Shown here piece by piece: positions 38,985 through 47,790 of a stretch of DNA of 64,000 nt. Both the position numbers and the translations under genes were made by a program. Within the stretch, counting starts at the first letter, position 1. Every line of letters starts with the position of its first letter. The DNA is taken from NCBI RefSeq assembly GCF_007827595.1, contig NZ_VISR01000027.1, forward strand, positions 1 through 64,000, in the 5' to 3' direction. Under the pieces are notes generated by a model that was not told the DNA's origin, made no database searches, and saw nothing but the letters and a program-made list of their open reading frames with translations. This DNA comes from Streptomyces sp. BK340. Its GTDB lineage: Bacteria; Actinomycetota; Actinomycetes; Streptomycetales; Streptomycetaceae.

Positions 38985-39344
38985 TCAGTCCCATTCCAGG
39001 CCGCCGCGCCGCCATACGTACGCGTACGCGACGAAGACGGTGAGCACGAAGAGCAGCATCTCCACGAGCCCGAAGATCCCCAGGGCGTCGAAGGTGACGG
39101 CCCAGGGGTAGAGGAAGACGATCTCGATGTCGAAGACGATGAAGAGCATCGCCGTCAGGTAGTACTTGATGGGAAAGCGCCCGCCGCCGGCCGGCGTGGG
39201 GGTCGGCTCGATACCGCACTCGTAGGCCTCGAGCTTGGCGCGGTTGTACCGCTTCGGACCGATCAGCGTGGCCATGACCACGGAGAAGATCGCAAAGCCT
39301 GCCCCGAGGGCTCCCAGTACGAGGATGGGCGCATACGCGTTCAC
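38985..39344 (-). CDS. nuoA: NADH-quinone oxidoreductase subunit A
   Basis: First gene of the operon; 119 aa with three transmembrane helices and the conserved block KYYLTAMLFIVFDIEIVFLYPWA (Asp/Glu face the quinone tunnel). GTG at 39344 has two AGGAG copies upstream. Transcription probably starts near the Rex-type site about 110 bp upstream. Confidence 0.95.
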   Translation of the reverse strand: MNAYAPILVLGALGAGFAIFSVVMATLIGPKRYNRAKLEAYECGIEPTPTPAGGGRFPIKYYLTAMLFIVFDIEIVFLYPWAVTFDALGIFGLVEMLLFVLTVFVAYAYVWRRGGLEWD

Positions 39345-39446
39345 CGCTCCTCGCTCCTCTCAGTCGGCACTGACTGGTGGCGGTTGCACTGGGCTCACAC
39401 CCGCCTCACCGGTCCCACGAGCCCCGCTCGTCCCGGGCGAAGATCG

Positions 39447-39475
39447 AGAACATGTGAAGCAGGTCACAAGCCCAA
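39447..39475 (-). promoter_or_regulatory. nuo promoter with candidate Rex operator
   Basis: TGTGAAGCAGGTCACA at 39453-39468 matches the Rex consensus TGTGAA-N4-TTCACA with one mismatch. On the minus strand it lies between TTGGGC (39475-39470) and TGTTCT (39452-39447), a 17-bp spacing. Rex is known to repress respiratory genes at low NADH/NAD ratio in Streptomyces, being released when NADH is high. Confidence 0.6.
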
Positions 39476-39934
39476 CTGCCTCGCATCTTATGCCTGCCGC
39501 TCTGTGATCTGCGACACGGGGTATTACACAAGCTTTGTGATCTCCACCACCTGACGAAGGATCATGAAGTCGGATGATGGGTGATCTTCGTACGCGAAGC
39601 GTCCAGGTGATCACCAGAAGTGACATTTTCGCTCGTCACCGCAGGCCGGAGGGGGCGTCTCAATATCAAGAGAGTTCCGCTGCATGCAAATTGGTGCTGG
39701 ATCCGGCGTCCTGGTAGTGGACCGCGTTCACACATCAGGGGGAGCCCCGAGGCGGGATGTGGACGCGCGGCGAATGCGTGCACACGTTCACGAGCTCCCG
39801 CCCGCGCGTGACGCCACCCCTCCGGTAACCGTTCCGTGACCTCCGCCACATCCATGAGAGCGGTCTGAGAACCGGGCTTGGCCATCCACCCGAACCAGTG
39901 GTAGGTGCGGGGCAATTCGGACGTAATGATCAAA

Positions 39935-39962
39935 GACCGTGATCAAGGGCTTGATCACGGTC
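39935..39962. promoter_or_regulatory. 28-bp perfect palindrome
   Basis: Arms GACCGTGATCAAG and CTTGATCACGGTC (13 bp each) with a 2-bp centre. It lies 127 bp upstream of the NlpC/P60 start. A partial copy, TGATCAAAGACC, precedes it. Either an operator for a symmetric dimer or a hairpin in a transcript from either side. Confidence 0.55.
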
Positions 39963-40089
39963 GTCCGCAATGTCCGTTACGGCGTCAATAAAGAGCGACA
40001 CGCCCGGGCTTCGGGGGCTCGATTGAACAACTGTGGCGCAGCACACGTTTCTTGAAGATATGAAGGAGCCCCTGGTACCGGTTATTCCC

Positions 40090-40905
40090 ATGTCCCACAC
40101 CGCTCACATACGCAGCCACCGGAAGCCCCGCCGCAGCGCGTCGACCATCGCCGTGCGGGCCGGAGTTGCCGGTGGCGTCCTCAGCACCCTGGCAGTCGCC
40201 GGGGCGTCCGGCGCGGCGAACGCTGCCGAGCCGGTGACGCAGACCCTCGAACTGCCCACCCTGACGGCCGACCTGGCCTCTCAGGTCGCCCAGTCCGCGG
40301 ACGCCACGCAGCAGGCCGCCGCGAACTACCAGCTGCAGGCCGAGCGTGATCAGGCCGCCGCAAACGCCGCGAAGCAGGCCAAGTCGGACCTCGCGGACGC
40401 GAAGCAGAAGGCGGCGGAGGCCAAGAAGAAGGCTCAGGAGGCGGCCCGCAAGGCCGCCGCCGAGCGTGCCTCGCGCAACGCGGAGCGGACGACCCTCTCC
40501 ACCACGGCGAGCACCGGCTCGAGCACCTCCACCAGCACGTCCACGGCCACCGGTTCGGCCGCGGCGGTGCTCGCCTTCGCCAAGGCGCAGATCGGCAAGA
40601 GCTACGTTCTGGGTGCCTCCGGCCCCAACGCGTGGGACTGCTCCAGCCTCGTGCAGGCCGCCTTCAAGCAGGTCGGCATCAGCCTGCCGCGCGTCTCCCA
40701 GGACCAGTCGACCCAGGGCACCCAGGTATCGCTGAGCAACCTGCAGCCGGGCGACATCCTCTACTGGGGCAGCGCGGGCAGCGCGTACCACGTGGCGATC
40801 TACGCCGGCGACGGCATGTTCGTCGGTGCACAGAACCCGTCTACGGGCATCGTGGAGAAGCCGCTGTCGTACGACCCGCCGACCGGCGCCGTGCGGGTGC
40901 TCTGA
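40090..40905 (+). CDS. Secreted NlpC/P60 peptidoglycan hydrolase
   Basis: 271 aa. Signal peptide with a basic stretch and hydrophobic region about residues 22-42, cleaved after ANA. Residues about 55-130 form an Ala/Lys/Gln-rich coiled coil (AAANAAKQAKSDLADAKQ). The NlpC/P60 domain (about 155-271) has Cys184 in WDCSSLVQ, His234 in YHVAIY and a later polar residue as the catalytic triad; it should cleave the gamma-D-Glu-diamino acid bond of stem peptides. Start: ATG 40090 is chosen, but in-frame starts at 40060 and 40033 exist and no site has a convincing ribosome signal. Confidence 0.88.
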   Translation: MSHTAHIRSHRKPRRSASTIAVRAGVAGGVLSTLAVAGASGAANAAEPVTQTLELPTLTADLASQVAQSADATQQAAANYQLQAERDQAAANAAKQAKSDLADAKQKAAEAKKKAQEAARKAAAERASRNAERTTLSTTASTGSSTSTSTSTATGSAAAVLAFAKAQIGKSYVLGASGPNAWDCSSLVQAAFKQVGISLPRVSQDQSTQGTQVSLSNLQPGDILYWGSAGSAYHVAIYAGDGMFVGAQNPSTGIVEKPLSYDPPTGAVRVL

Positions 40906-40932
40906 GCACTCGGCACACCACTCACGCGCGTA

Positions 40933-40961
40933 GGGCCGCAGCCGCTCGGGGGCAGCGGCCC
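40933..40961 (+). terminator. Terminator of the NlpC/P60 gene
   Basis: GGGCCGC (40933-40939) pairs with GCGGCCC (40955-40961), with an inner GCCGCT/AGCGGC stem. Confidence 0.7.
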
Positions 40962-41020
40962 TTCGGGCTCGTCCGCCCCCTCACTTCCTGGGCGATCCAG
41001 GCAAATTCGCCCTATTGGGC

Positions 41021-42879
41021 TCATCTCAGGTCGAAGGTGCTGGGCAGGCCGAGCCGGTAGCGCGGCTCGTCGACACACTTGAACGGTTCCATCTCGGGCG
41101 GGCGGAACAGCTCCCGGATCCGGCAACGCCCGGTGTCCGAATTGTCCGCGTCCAGAAGAGCGTTGACGGCCCGGCGTGCGGACTCGTCGGCGCCCTCCAT
41201 CGTCGCCAGGTCCACCTCCGTGCGGACGTAGTCGCCGGCGAGGAAGAAGTTGGGCACCGCCGTCCTCGCCGACGGACGGTTGCAGAGCGTTCCCGTGGGG
41301 TGGATGAGGAGCTGTTCCCGGTTCTGCGGATCGGGGCCGCCCAGGCCGGTCACCGCGGGGTCCATGAACCACCGAGCCGGTCCTCGTCCCTGAGCCTCGC
41401 CCTGCCGGAGTCGTTCACCCAGTCCTTCAGCTGGGCCCAGAGTTCGGCGACGGTCTCCTCCTTGGTGCAGGCGCGTGCCGTCTTGCCGTACAGGATGCCG
41501 GGCTTGCCCCATTCGGAGCCGATCGCGGACAGGCAGTCGTGGGCCTGTCCGTCCCCGTAGTCACGCGCAAAGTCCCGCACGTCCCAGAACTGGGCCTGGC
41601 CGATGCCTGCCACCGCCCAGGGTGAGTCGAGGCAGTTGATGTGCCCGTGGACCACCGGTGTGGGCGTGCGCAGACAGAACGGGACGCCGGTCATCCAGTC
41701 GGTCCTCAGCGCGTCGCAGCGGCCGAGCCGGGGGTCGGCGGCGCGCAGGGCCCGGCCCCAGGTCGCGCGGGCGTGTTCGACGGGCAGCGCGGAGACGTAG
41801 CGGTCGGCGGTGGTCGTGCGCTCGTGGCCGCCGTCCCGGGCCGAGAGGCGGATGCCGCTCACCCGGCCGCCCTCGTACACCACCTCCTCCCGCACCTGGG
41901 TTCCGAGCACGAACTCGACGCCGAGGGAGACAGGCGCCTCTCCCAGGGGTCGATCCACGCCTCGCCGGTGGGGGCGTTGAGGACACGGTCGATGTCGGCG
42001 TCGCCGTCCATGCCGCGGCCGAGCAGACCCCACAGGAGCGGGGCCTCGATGATGACGCGGCCGACGATGGGGGCACCTCCCTGCTCGAGCGAGGCCGAGA
42101 GCCTGGGGGAGGGTGGAGGCGATCTCGGCGCGGGTGGCCACCAGGTTGCGGGTCTGGCCGATGCCGAGGAGAACCTGGTACTCCCTGCTCATCTCGCCGG
42201 CCCGGATGAAGTCCCACCACGCGGTCTTCTCCCACTGGTCCTCGCGGCGGGCGTCGCAGCTGGTGAGATGGACCGGGAGGCGGTCGGCGAAGTACGGGCG
42301 GGGTGGTGACCCGTCGCAGGGGAAGTGCAGGTCCGGGCGGCCGGAGCCGTGGGCGAACAGGGCCTCGGTGCCGCTGCGCAGGTTGTCGTGGACGCCGTTC
42401 GCGTTGCCGGGGACGGGGATGCGGCACATCGTGTCCGGCGGGTTCCGGCAGAAACCGGGGAAGAAGCGGAAGCCGTGCTCGCCCGGGAGCGGTCTGCGGC
42501 CGCCGGTGCCCGTATCGGGGACGTCCATCGAGTGGGCCTTGCCGCCGAGGTGGTCGTGGTACTCGTGGACGGTGACGGCGTAGCCGCGTTCGGCGAGTTC
42601 GTGGGCGGCGCTGAGGCCGGAGACCCCGCCGCCGAGGACGGCGACCCGCCTGTCGGCGGCCGGGGTCGCCGCAGCGGCCGTCGAGGCCGTCCCCGGGGCG
42701 GCGGCAGCGGCCACGCCCGCGGCGGCCGTTCCCCCGGCCGCTGTCAGGAAGCGTCTCCGGGAGGTGCCGACGTGTCCGGCGAGCCCCTGTGACCGCTGCG
42801 CGTGTTCTGTTGTGATGAGTCCCGGAGGGTAGGGAGGGGCGCCGGAGGCCGGAAGCCCACTGCCCTTCACCCACAGCAT
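41021..42879 (-). pseudogene. Disrupted Tat-exported FAD amine-oxidase-like gene
   Basis: The N-terminus has a twin-arginine-type signal (TSRRRFLTAAGG) and the FAD site VAVLGGGVSGLSAAHELAERG. The protein then changes frame three times: near 42075-42110 at a palindromic repeat (after ASTLPQALGLA the next frame reads EQGGAPIVGRVIIEAPLLWG), near 41935-41945 (EAWIDPW... then back to LGVEFVLGT), and near 41370 (DEDRL then WFMDPAVTGLGG, ending at 41021). Each piece matches its neighbour in the family order (hydroxysqualene-dehydroxylase/amine-oxidase-like), ending with LAGDYVRTEVDLATMEGADESARRAVNALL. Real decay or assembly error; sequencing would tell. Intact function would be oxidation of an unknown substrate outside the cell. 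Confidence 0.75.
42069..42113. repeat. Streptomyces-type short palindromic repeat (REP-like)
   Basis: GGGGGCACCTCCCTGCTCGAG then CGAGGCCGAGAG and TGGGGGAGG. This combination of a GCTCGAGCGA core and flanking G5/C5 tracts is one I recognise as a dispersed element in Streptomyces intergenic DNA. Here it is inside a reading frame and coincides with the first frame change. Confidence 0.6.
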
Positions 42880-42905
42880 CCTCACAAACACAGGGAGACA
42901 CAGCG

Positions 42906-43529
42906 ATGCCACGTGTGTTCGTCCAGGGCAGTCCCGCCGACCACTACCCGCGCCACGCCCCCGAGGCCGGGCGCGGTGCGGTGCGCCGTATCACCGAGGT
43001 CGGGGAGGAGGTCCTGCACAAGCCCTGCCGGGACGTCACGGAGTTCGGGCCCGACCTCGCCGCGCTCGTCGACGACATGTTCCTCACCATGTACGTGGCC
43101 GAGGGCGCGGGGCTGGCGGCGAACCAGGTCGGGGTCGATCTGCGCCTGTTCGTGTACGACTGCCCCGATGACGACGGAGTCCGGCATGTCGGGCACATCG
43201 CCAATCCCGTGCTGGAGACGCCTGTGAGCGGCCGGCGGCTGCTGGACGAGGGTGAGGGGTGCCTGTCGGTGCCGGGCGCCGTCATGGCCGTACCGCGGCC
43301 GGACCGGGCCGTCGTGCGCGGGCAGGACAGGGACGGCAAGGCCGTGGTCGTCGAGGGCACGGGGTACTTCGCGCGCTGCCTCGCCCATGAGACCGACCAC
43401 ACCAACGGGTACATCTACCTGGATCGGCTCTCCAAGCGGGAGAAAAAGGACGCACTGCGGCAGATGGCGGACCGGCGGGACGAGGTGTACGCCCGCCGGA
43501 CCGCCAACGCGGCGGCCCTCAGCGGCTGA
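42906..43529 (+). CDS. def: Peptide deformylase
   Basis: Removes the formyl group from nascent N-terminal Met, 207 aa. Motif 1 GAGLAANQ (67-74), motif 2 EGCLS (117-121) with the metal-binding Cys, motif 3 HETDH (161-165) with two His ligands and the catalytic Glu. An N-terminal extension of about 25 residues precedes the domain. Streptomyces usually has several copies, so this may not be the essential one. ATG has GGGAG upstream. Convergent with the MenJ gene with no spacer. Confidence 0.92.
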   Translation: MPRVFVQGSPADHYPRHAPEAGRGAVRRITEVGEEVLHKPCRDVTEFGPDLAALVDDMFLTMYVAEGAGLAANQVGVDLRLFVYDCPDDDGVRHVGHIANPVLETPVSGRRLLDEGEGCLSVPGAVMAVPRPDRAVVRGQDRDGKAVVVEGTGYFARCLAHETDHTNGYIYLDRLSKREKKDALRQMADRRDEVYARRTANAAALSG

Positions 43530-44813
43530 TCACGCCTTCGGGGCCACCTTGCTCAGGCCGTTGATGATGCGGTCCATCGCGTCGCCGCCCGTCGGGTCGG
43601 TGAGGTTCGCGAGGAGCTTCAGGGTGAACTTCATCAGCTGCGGGTGAGTGAGACCGCGCTGGGCGGCGATCTGCATGACCTTCGGGTTGCCGATGAGCTT
43701 CACGAAGGCGCGGCCGAGCGTGTAGTAGCCGCCGTAGGTGTCCTTGAGGACGCGCGGGTAGCGCTGCAGGGCGATCTCGCGCTGGGCGGGCGTGGCCCGC
43801 GCGTGGGCCTGGACGATGACGTCGGCGGCGATCTGGCCGGACTCCATGGCGTAGGCGATGCCCTCGCCGTTGAAGGGGTTCACCAGGCCGCCGGCGTCGC
43901 CGACGAGCAGCAGGCCCTTGGTGTAGTGCGGCTGGCGGTTGAAGGCCATGGGGAGGGCTGCGCCGCGGATGGGTCCGGTCATGTTCTCGGGGGTGTAGCC
44001 CCACTCCTGCGGCATGGACGCGCACCAGGCCTTGAGGACCTCCCGCCAGTCCAGCTCCTTGAAGGAGGCGGAGGTGTTGAGCACACCGAGGCCCACGTTG
44101 GAGGTGCCGTCGCCCATGCCGAAGATCCAGCCGTAGCCGGGCAGCAGACGGTCCTGGGCGCCGCGGCGGTCCCACAGTTCCAGCCAGGACTCCAGGTAGT
44201 CGTCCTCGTGGCGCGGCGAGGTGAAGTACGTGCGCACCGCGACGCCCATCGGGCGGTCCTCACGGCGGTGCAGGCCCATCGCCAGGGACAGGCGGGTGGA
44301 GTTGCCGTCGGCCGCGACGACGAGCGGTGCACGGAAGGTGACCTCACGCTTCTCCTCGCCGAGCTTGGCGGTCACGCCGGTGATGCGGCCCGTGCGGTCG
44401 TCGACGACCGGACCGCTGACGTTGCACAGCTCGAAGAGCCGCGCTCCCGCCTTCTGGGCCTGGCGGGCGAGTTGCTCGTCGAAGTCGTCGCGCTTGCGGA
44501 CGAGACCGTAGTTCGGGTAGGCGGCGAGATCCGGCCAGTCCAGCTGGAGTCGCGAGCCGCCGCCGATGATGCGCAGGCCCTTGTTGCGCAGCCAGCCGGC
44601 CTCTTCGGAGATGTCGATGCCCATGGCTACGAGCTGCTTGACCGCGCGCGGGGTGAGGCCGTCACCGCAGACCTTCTCCCGGGGGAACTCGGTCTTCTCC
44701 AGCAGGAGGACGTCGAGTCCGGCCTTGGCGAGGTGGTACGCGGTGGTGGAGCCGGCTGGCCCCGCGCCCACGACGATCACATCGGCGGTGTTGTCGGAGA
44801 GGGGCTCGGTCAC
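43530..44813 (-). CDS. Geranylgeranyl-reductase-family flavoprotein, MenJ-like menaquinone reductase
   Basis: 427 aa from the GTG at 44813 (GGGAG at a normal spacing); an ATG at 44864 is a possible longer start. FAD site VVGAGPAGSTTAY (14-26), then the family motif EKTEFPREKVCGDGLTP, the second FAD motif LLVGDAGGLVNPFNGEGIAYAMESG. The best-known relative, mycobacterial MenJ, saturates one isoprene unit of MK-9, and Streptomyces makes partly hydrogenated menaquinones. MenG about 1 kb away supports this role. Geranylgeranyl reduction for other lipids is an alternative. Confidence 0.82.
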   Translation of the reverse strand: MTEPLSDNTADVIVVGAGPAGSTTAYHLAKAGLDVLLLEKTEFPREKVCGDGLTPRAVKQLVAMGIDISEEAGWLRNKGLRIIGGGSRLQLDWPDLAAYPNYGLVRKRDDFDEQLARQAQKAGARLFELCNVSGPVVDDRTGRITGVTAKLGEEKREVTFRAPLVVAADGNSTRLSLAMGLHRREDRPMGVAVRTYFTSPRHEDDYLESWLELWDRRGAQDRLLPGYGWIFGMGDGTSNVGLGVLNTSASFKELDWREVLKAWCASMPQEWGYTPENMTGPIRGAALPMAFNRQPHYTKGLLLVGDAGGLVNPFNGEGIAYAMESGQIAADVIVQAHARATPAQREIALQRYPRVLKDTYGGYYTLGRAFVKLIGNPKVMQIAAQRGLTHPQLMKFTLKLLANLTDPTGGDAMDRIINGLSKVAPKA

Positions 44814-44911
44814 GGCGGGATCTCCCCAAGGTTCGAAATCTGCGTGCCGACCGGCACTGGACATGGGCAGTCTATTCAGCAGAATTGATCACCCGGCTGA
44901 AGGGCTGCCCC

Positions 44912-45418
44912 GTGAACCGAGCTCTCCCCGCAGTACAGCTGCGAGTGCCCACCGACGAGGACGCGTTCGCCTGGCACCGGGTCTTCGACGATCCCGAGGT
45001 CATGGAGTTCCACGGTGGCAGGGCGGCCGAACTCTCGGTCTACGAGGAGCTGACCGCGCGCCAGCGCCGGCACGACGCGGAGCGGGGGTTCTGCCTGTGG
45101 TCGGTGCTGGACGACTCCGGTGACGTCGTCGGCTTCACCGGCGCCCAGCCGTGGCCGCACGAGTGGGGGCCGTCGGGCGAGATCGAGATCGGCTGGCGGC
45201 TCGGCCGGGCGCACTGGGGCCGGGGATACGCCTCGGCGGCCGCCGAGGCGACCCTGGAGCGGCTGCGGGCGCTGGGGGTGCCGCAGGTGGTGGCGATGGT
45301 GGACGCGCGCAACGAGCGCTCCATCGCGGTCACCCGGCGCCTGAACATGCGGCTCGCGGAGACGTTCGTGACCCCGTCCTCGGAACGCGAGGGGCACTGC
45401 TACCGACTTGATCTGTGA
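44912..45418 (+). CDS. GNAT-family N-acetyltransferase
   Basis: 168 aa. Acetyl-CoA pyrophosphate loop in WRLGRAHWGRGYASAAAEA and the later Asn helix (VDARNERSIAVTRRLNM) are typical of RimJ/RimL-type GNATs. It likely acetylates an amine on a protein N-terminus or small molecule. I prefer the GTG at 44912 (GAAGGG upstream) to the TTG at 44885. Divergent from the MenJ gene. Confidence 0.83.
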   Translation: MNRALPAVQLRVPTDEDAFAWHRVFDDPEVMEFHGGRAAELSVYEELTARQRRHDAERGFCLWSVLDDSGDVVGFTGAQPWPHEWGPSGEIEIGWRLGRAHWGRGYASAAAEATLERLRALGVPQVVAMVDARNERSIAVTRRLNMRLAETFVTPSSEREGHCYRLDL

Positions 45419-45510
45419 CTTTGAGTAACCAAGTGTTACAGAAAGCCACATGACGCTTCCGGGCGGCGCGCACTCGGGTTACCCTGCCAGTACCGCTGGG
45501 GGTGACATCT

Positions 45511-45846
45511 GTGCACATAACACCCAAAACACCCGAAGTGCGCGTTCCTCGTCTGGTCGGCCTCATGGCCATGGACGCGCGCGAGACGGCCCAGGCGCGG
45601 GGTCTGTTCCTGAACGCGCCGGACCGCCCGGAATTCCATCTCACGGTCGTCGACTACGTCGTACGGCAGTACCCGCAGCCCGGCGCCGAGGTGCCGCGGG
45701 ACTCCATGGTGTACGTGTGGTTCGACTTCGGTGAGGGTGAGGGCGGCGGGGGCGTGCGCGAGCCACGCATCCCACGGCCGCCCAGAGGCGGAATGCAACG
45801 CGAACTGGGCGAGCCCGGCGACGCCTTCGAGATGATCGACCGGTGA
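45511..45846 (+). CDS. Small PASTA-domain protein
   Basis: 111 aa. A single PASTA unit at about residues 8-75 (EVRVPRLVGLMAMDARETAQARGLFLN...VVRQYPQPGAEVPRDSMVYVWF) followed by a Gly/Arg-rich tail. No signal peptide or transmembrane helix, so unlike the wall-sensing PASTA kinases it is cytoplasmic. Function unknown. GTG 45511 has GGGGGTGA at a good distance; a GTG nine bases earlier overlaps that ribosome site. Confidence 0.75.
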   Translation: MHITPKTPEVRVPRLVGLMAMDARETAQARGLFLNAPDRPEFHLTVVDYVVRQYPQPGAEVPRDSMVYVWFDFGEGEGGGGVREPRIPRPPRGGMQRELGEPGDAFEMIDR

Positions 45847-45853
45847 GACGACG

Positions 45854-45869
45854 GCCCCGCCGCCGGGGC
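45854..45869. terminator. Short bidirectional hairpin
   Basis: GCCCC (45854-45858) and GGGGC (45865-45869) between the convergent PASTA and menG genes; short but well placed. Confidence 0.45.
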
Positions 45870-46565
45870 TCAGCTCTCCTTGAAGCCCCGGTGCAGCGCG
45901 ACCACACCGCCGCTCAGGTTGCGCCAGGCCACCTTCGACCAGCCCGCCTTGCGCAGCCGCTCGGCGAGCGCGGGCTGGTCGGGCCAGGTGCGGATGGACT
46001 CGGCGAGGTAGACGTAGGCGTCCGGGTTCGAGGACACCGCGCGCGCGACCGGCGGCAGCGCCCGCATCAGGTACTCGGTGTAGACGGTCCGGAACGGCGC
46101 CCACGTCGGGTGCGAGAACTCGCAGATCACCACCCGGCCGCCGGGCCGGGTCACCCGGTACATCTCACGCAGCGCCGCGTCCGTGTCCTGCACGTTGCGC
46201 AGCCCGAAGGAGATCGTCACGGCGTCGAAGGTGTCGTCCTTGAACGGCAGCCTCGTCGCGTCGCCCGCGGTGAACGGCAGCCAGGTGTGCTTCTTCTTGC
46301 CGACCTGGAGCATCCCCAGCGAGAAGTCGCAGGGGACCACGTACGCGCCCGTCTGCGCGAAGGGCAGCGAGGAGGTCGCCGTGCCGGCCGCGAGGTCGAG
46401 AACCTTCTGCGCGGGGCGCGCGCCGACCGCCTTCGCCACCTCCTTGCGCCAGCGCCGGTCCTGGCCGAGCGACAGCACGTCGTTCGTCAGGTCGTACCGT
46501 TCCGCCACGTCGTCGAACATCGAGGCGACTTCGTGCGGCTGCTTGTTCAGGGAAGCGCGGGTCAC
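45870..46565 (-). CDS. menG: Demethylmenaquinone methyltransferase
   Basis: SAM-dependent C-methylation of demethylmenaquinone, last ring step. 231 aa. SAM site [14 protein letters not shown] (55-68), the UbiE/MenG family motif [19 protein letters not shown] (22-40) and [24 protein letters not shown] (120-143). The GTG at 46565 overlaps the stop (TGA, 46562-46564) of a truncated membrane-protein frame upstream, which supports this start. No obvious ribosome site, consistent with past translational coupling. Confidence 0.92.
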   Translation of the reverse strand: MTRASLNKQPHEVASMFDDVAERYDLTNDVLSLGQDRRWRKEVAKAVGARPAQKVLDLAAGTATSSLPFAQTGAYVVPCDFSLGMLQVGKKKHTWLPFTAGDATRLPFKDDTFDAVTISFGLRNVQDTDAALREMYRVTRPGGRVVICEFSHPTWAPFRTVYTEYLMRALPPVARAVSSNPDAYVYLAESIRTWPDQPALAERLRKAGWSKVAWRNLSGGVVALHRGFKES

Positions 46566-46690
46566 CCGCCCATTCTTGCAGCACGTCCTCCCGGGACCGG
46601 TCGCGGCTTCTTCTTCGCGGCCACCCAGCCGCACGCCAGGACGAAGCCGGCGATCAGGACCCAGCCGAGTGGTGGCCCGGCCGCCCCGGA
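46562..46690 (-). pseudogene. 3' remnant of a small membrane protein formerly coupled to menG
   Basis: A minus-strand frame reads [20 protein letters not shown] then KKPRPVPGG..., one transmembrane segment followed by a basic tail, and its TGA overlaps the menG start (GTGA). No start codon exists upstream: the frame meets a stop at 46694-46696, where the sequence gives way to the chitinase fragment. I read it as the end of an upstream gene whose 5' part was lost in a rearrangement. Confidence 0.55.
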
Positions 46691-46691
46691 A

Positions 46692-47147
46692 GGTCAGGAT
46701 CGGGCCGCCGTCGAGGACCTTGCCGGGGACCTCGCCAGAGCCGGCGCCAACACGCACGACGTCCAGGTCTCCACCGTCAACCTCATGACGATGAACTACG
46801 GCGAGTCCTACACCGGCGGCATGGGCGACTACGCCCTCACCTCCGCCGAGGCCGCGCACACCCAGCTGAAGAAGGTGTTCGGGCTGTCCGACGCGGCCGC
46901 CTGGCGGGGCATGGCGCTCACCTCGATGATCGGCGTCCACGACGTGGCCGGGGAGACCTTCACGCTCTCCGACGCCGCGCAGGTGCGGAAGTTCGCCGGG
47001 CGCAAGGAGATCGCCTGGGTGTCGATGTGGTCGGCGTTCCGGGACCGACGCTGCGAGAAGGGTGACTCCGCGTCGGACGACGCGGCGACCGACTGCAGTG
47101 GGGTGAAGCAGAGTACGGGCGCGTTCGCGCAGGCCTTCGCGGGCTGA
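46692..47147 (+). pseudogene. 3' fragment of a GH18 chitinase
   Basis: The frame ends [44 protein letters not shown] and [26 protein letters not shown], the C-terminal third of a GH18 domain of secreted Streptomyces chitinases (MxY strand, a Trp-rich barrel end). The catalytic DxxDxDxE strand and signal peptide are absent; only about 150 codons remain. It abuts the menG-side remnant, so it is a by-product of a deletion or translocation. Confidence 0.75.
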
Positions 47148-47173
47148 GCCGGCGTCCCCGGTACGGGCCGTGA

Positions 47174-47773
47174 TCAGCGGCCGCGGTACACCAGCCGTCC
47201 TCCGATCACGGTCGCCACGCAGGTCCCGGCACCGCGCCGGACCAGTTCGGCGCGGTCCGCCACATCGAAAACGGCGAATCGGGCCGGACCGCCCGGCACC
47301 AGCTTCGGCAGCAGGATCAGCGGGGTCGGGGACAGCGCCGCCGGGCCCGGCAGACGGTCCGGCCGCTGCCCCGTCACGAGCCCGGCTCTGCGCACCGCGT
47401 CGGCCGCGGCCCGCGACCGCAGCTCCCCGGCCACCGCCACCGTGCCGTGCGCCAGCATCCGCTGCACCCCGCGCCGCGCGCTCGCGCCGAGGCGGGCGGG
47501 GTCGCCGCGCAGGATCTCCCGCGCCCGTTCCCCGCGGATGGGCTCGGTACCGAGGGAGTCGGCCTCGCGCGGGTCGGGATGGTACGTGGCCTCCAGCAGC
47601 TCCGGGCCGTACGGGTTCAGCAGTCCCGGCGTCAGGATGCCGGGCCAGCGCCGCACCCTCGCCTGCGGGTGGGCGGCGGCCAGTTCCTGGTACGGGCCGA
47701 CCGCGGCGACGGACGCCCCGTCGACCACGACCGCCGTCTCGGGCGACTGCTCGGCGACATGAAGTGTCAGCAC
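47174..47773 (-). CDS. Amidohydrolase-like protein without the catalytic barrel
   Basis: 199 aa. It starts like the beta-sandwich of imidazolonepropionase-type amidohydrolases ([42 protein letters not shown]) and ends like one ([34 protein letters not shown]), but the metal-binding HxH and most of the TIM barrel are absent. GTG 47773 is 17 nt after the mqnC stop, so the genes are probably co-transcribed. A binding or regulatory role in futalosine metabolism is possible; no activity is predicted. Confidence 0.7.
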   Translation of the reverse strand: MLTLHVAEQSPETAVVVDGASVAAVGPYQELAAAHPQARVRRWPGILTPGLLNPYGPELLEATYHPDPREADSLGTEPIRGERAREILRGDPARLGASARRGVQRMLAHGTVAVAGELRSRAAADAVRRAGLVTGQRPDRLPGPAALSPTPLILLPKLVPGGPARFAVFDVADRAELVRRGAGTCVATVIGGRLVYRGR

Positions 47774-47790
47774 GGAACGCCGGGCCGGCT

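Larger units (their letters stand above)
39345..40089. other. 745-bp divergent intergenic region
   Basis: Between nuoA and the NlpC/P60 gene. It is less GC-rich than the flanks. I find the Rex-type site, the 13-bp palindrome CACAA-GCT-TTGTG (39527-39539) and the 28-bp palindrome near 39950. Open frames here (for example 39562-39933 minus) lack coding character. Confidence 0.5.

Noticed and set aside
39527-39539. CACAA-GCT-TTGTG as a second Rex site
   Set aside because: The half-sites are in the opposite order from the Rex consensus and the spacer is wrong.
39562-39933. A 123-aa minus-strand frame in the nuo upstream region
   Set aside because: No ribosome site, mixed composition and no domain; treated as non-coding.
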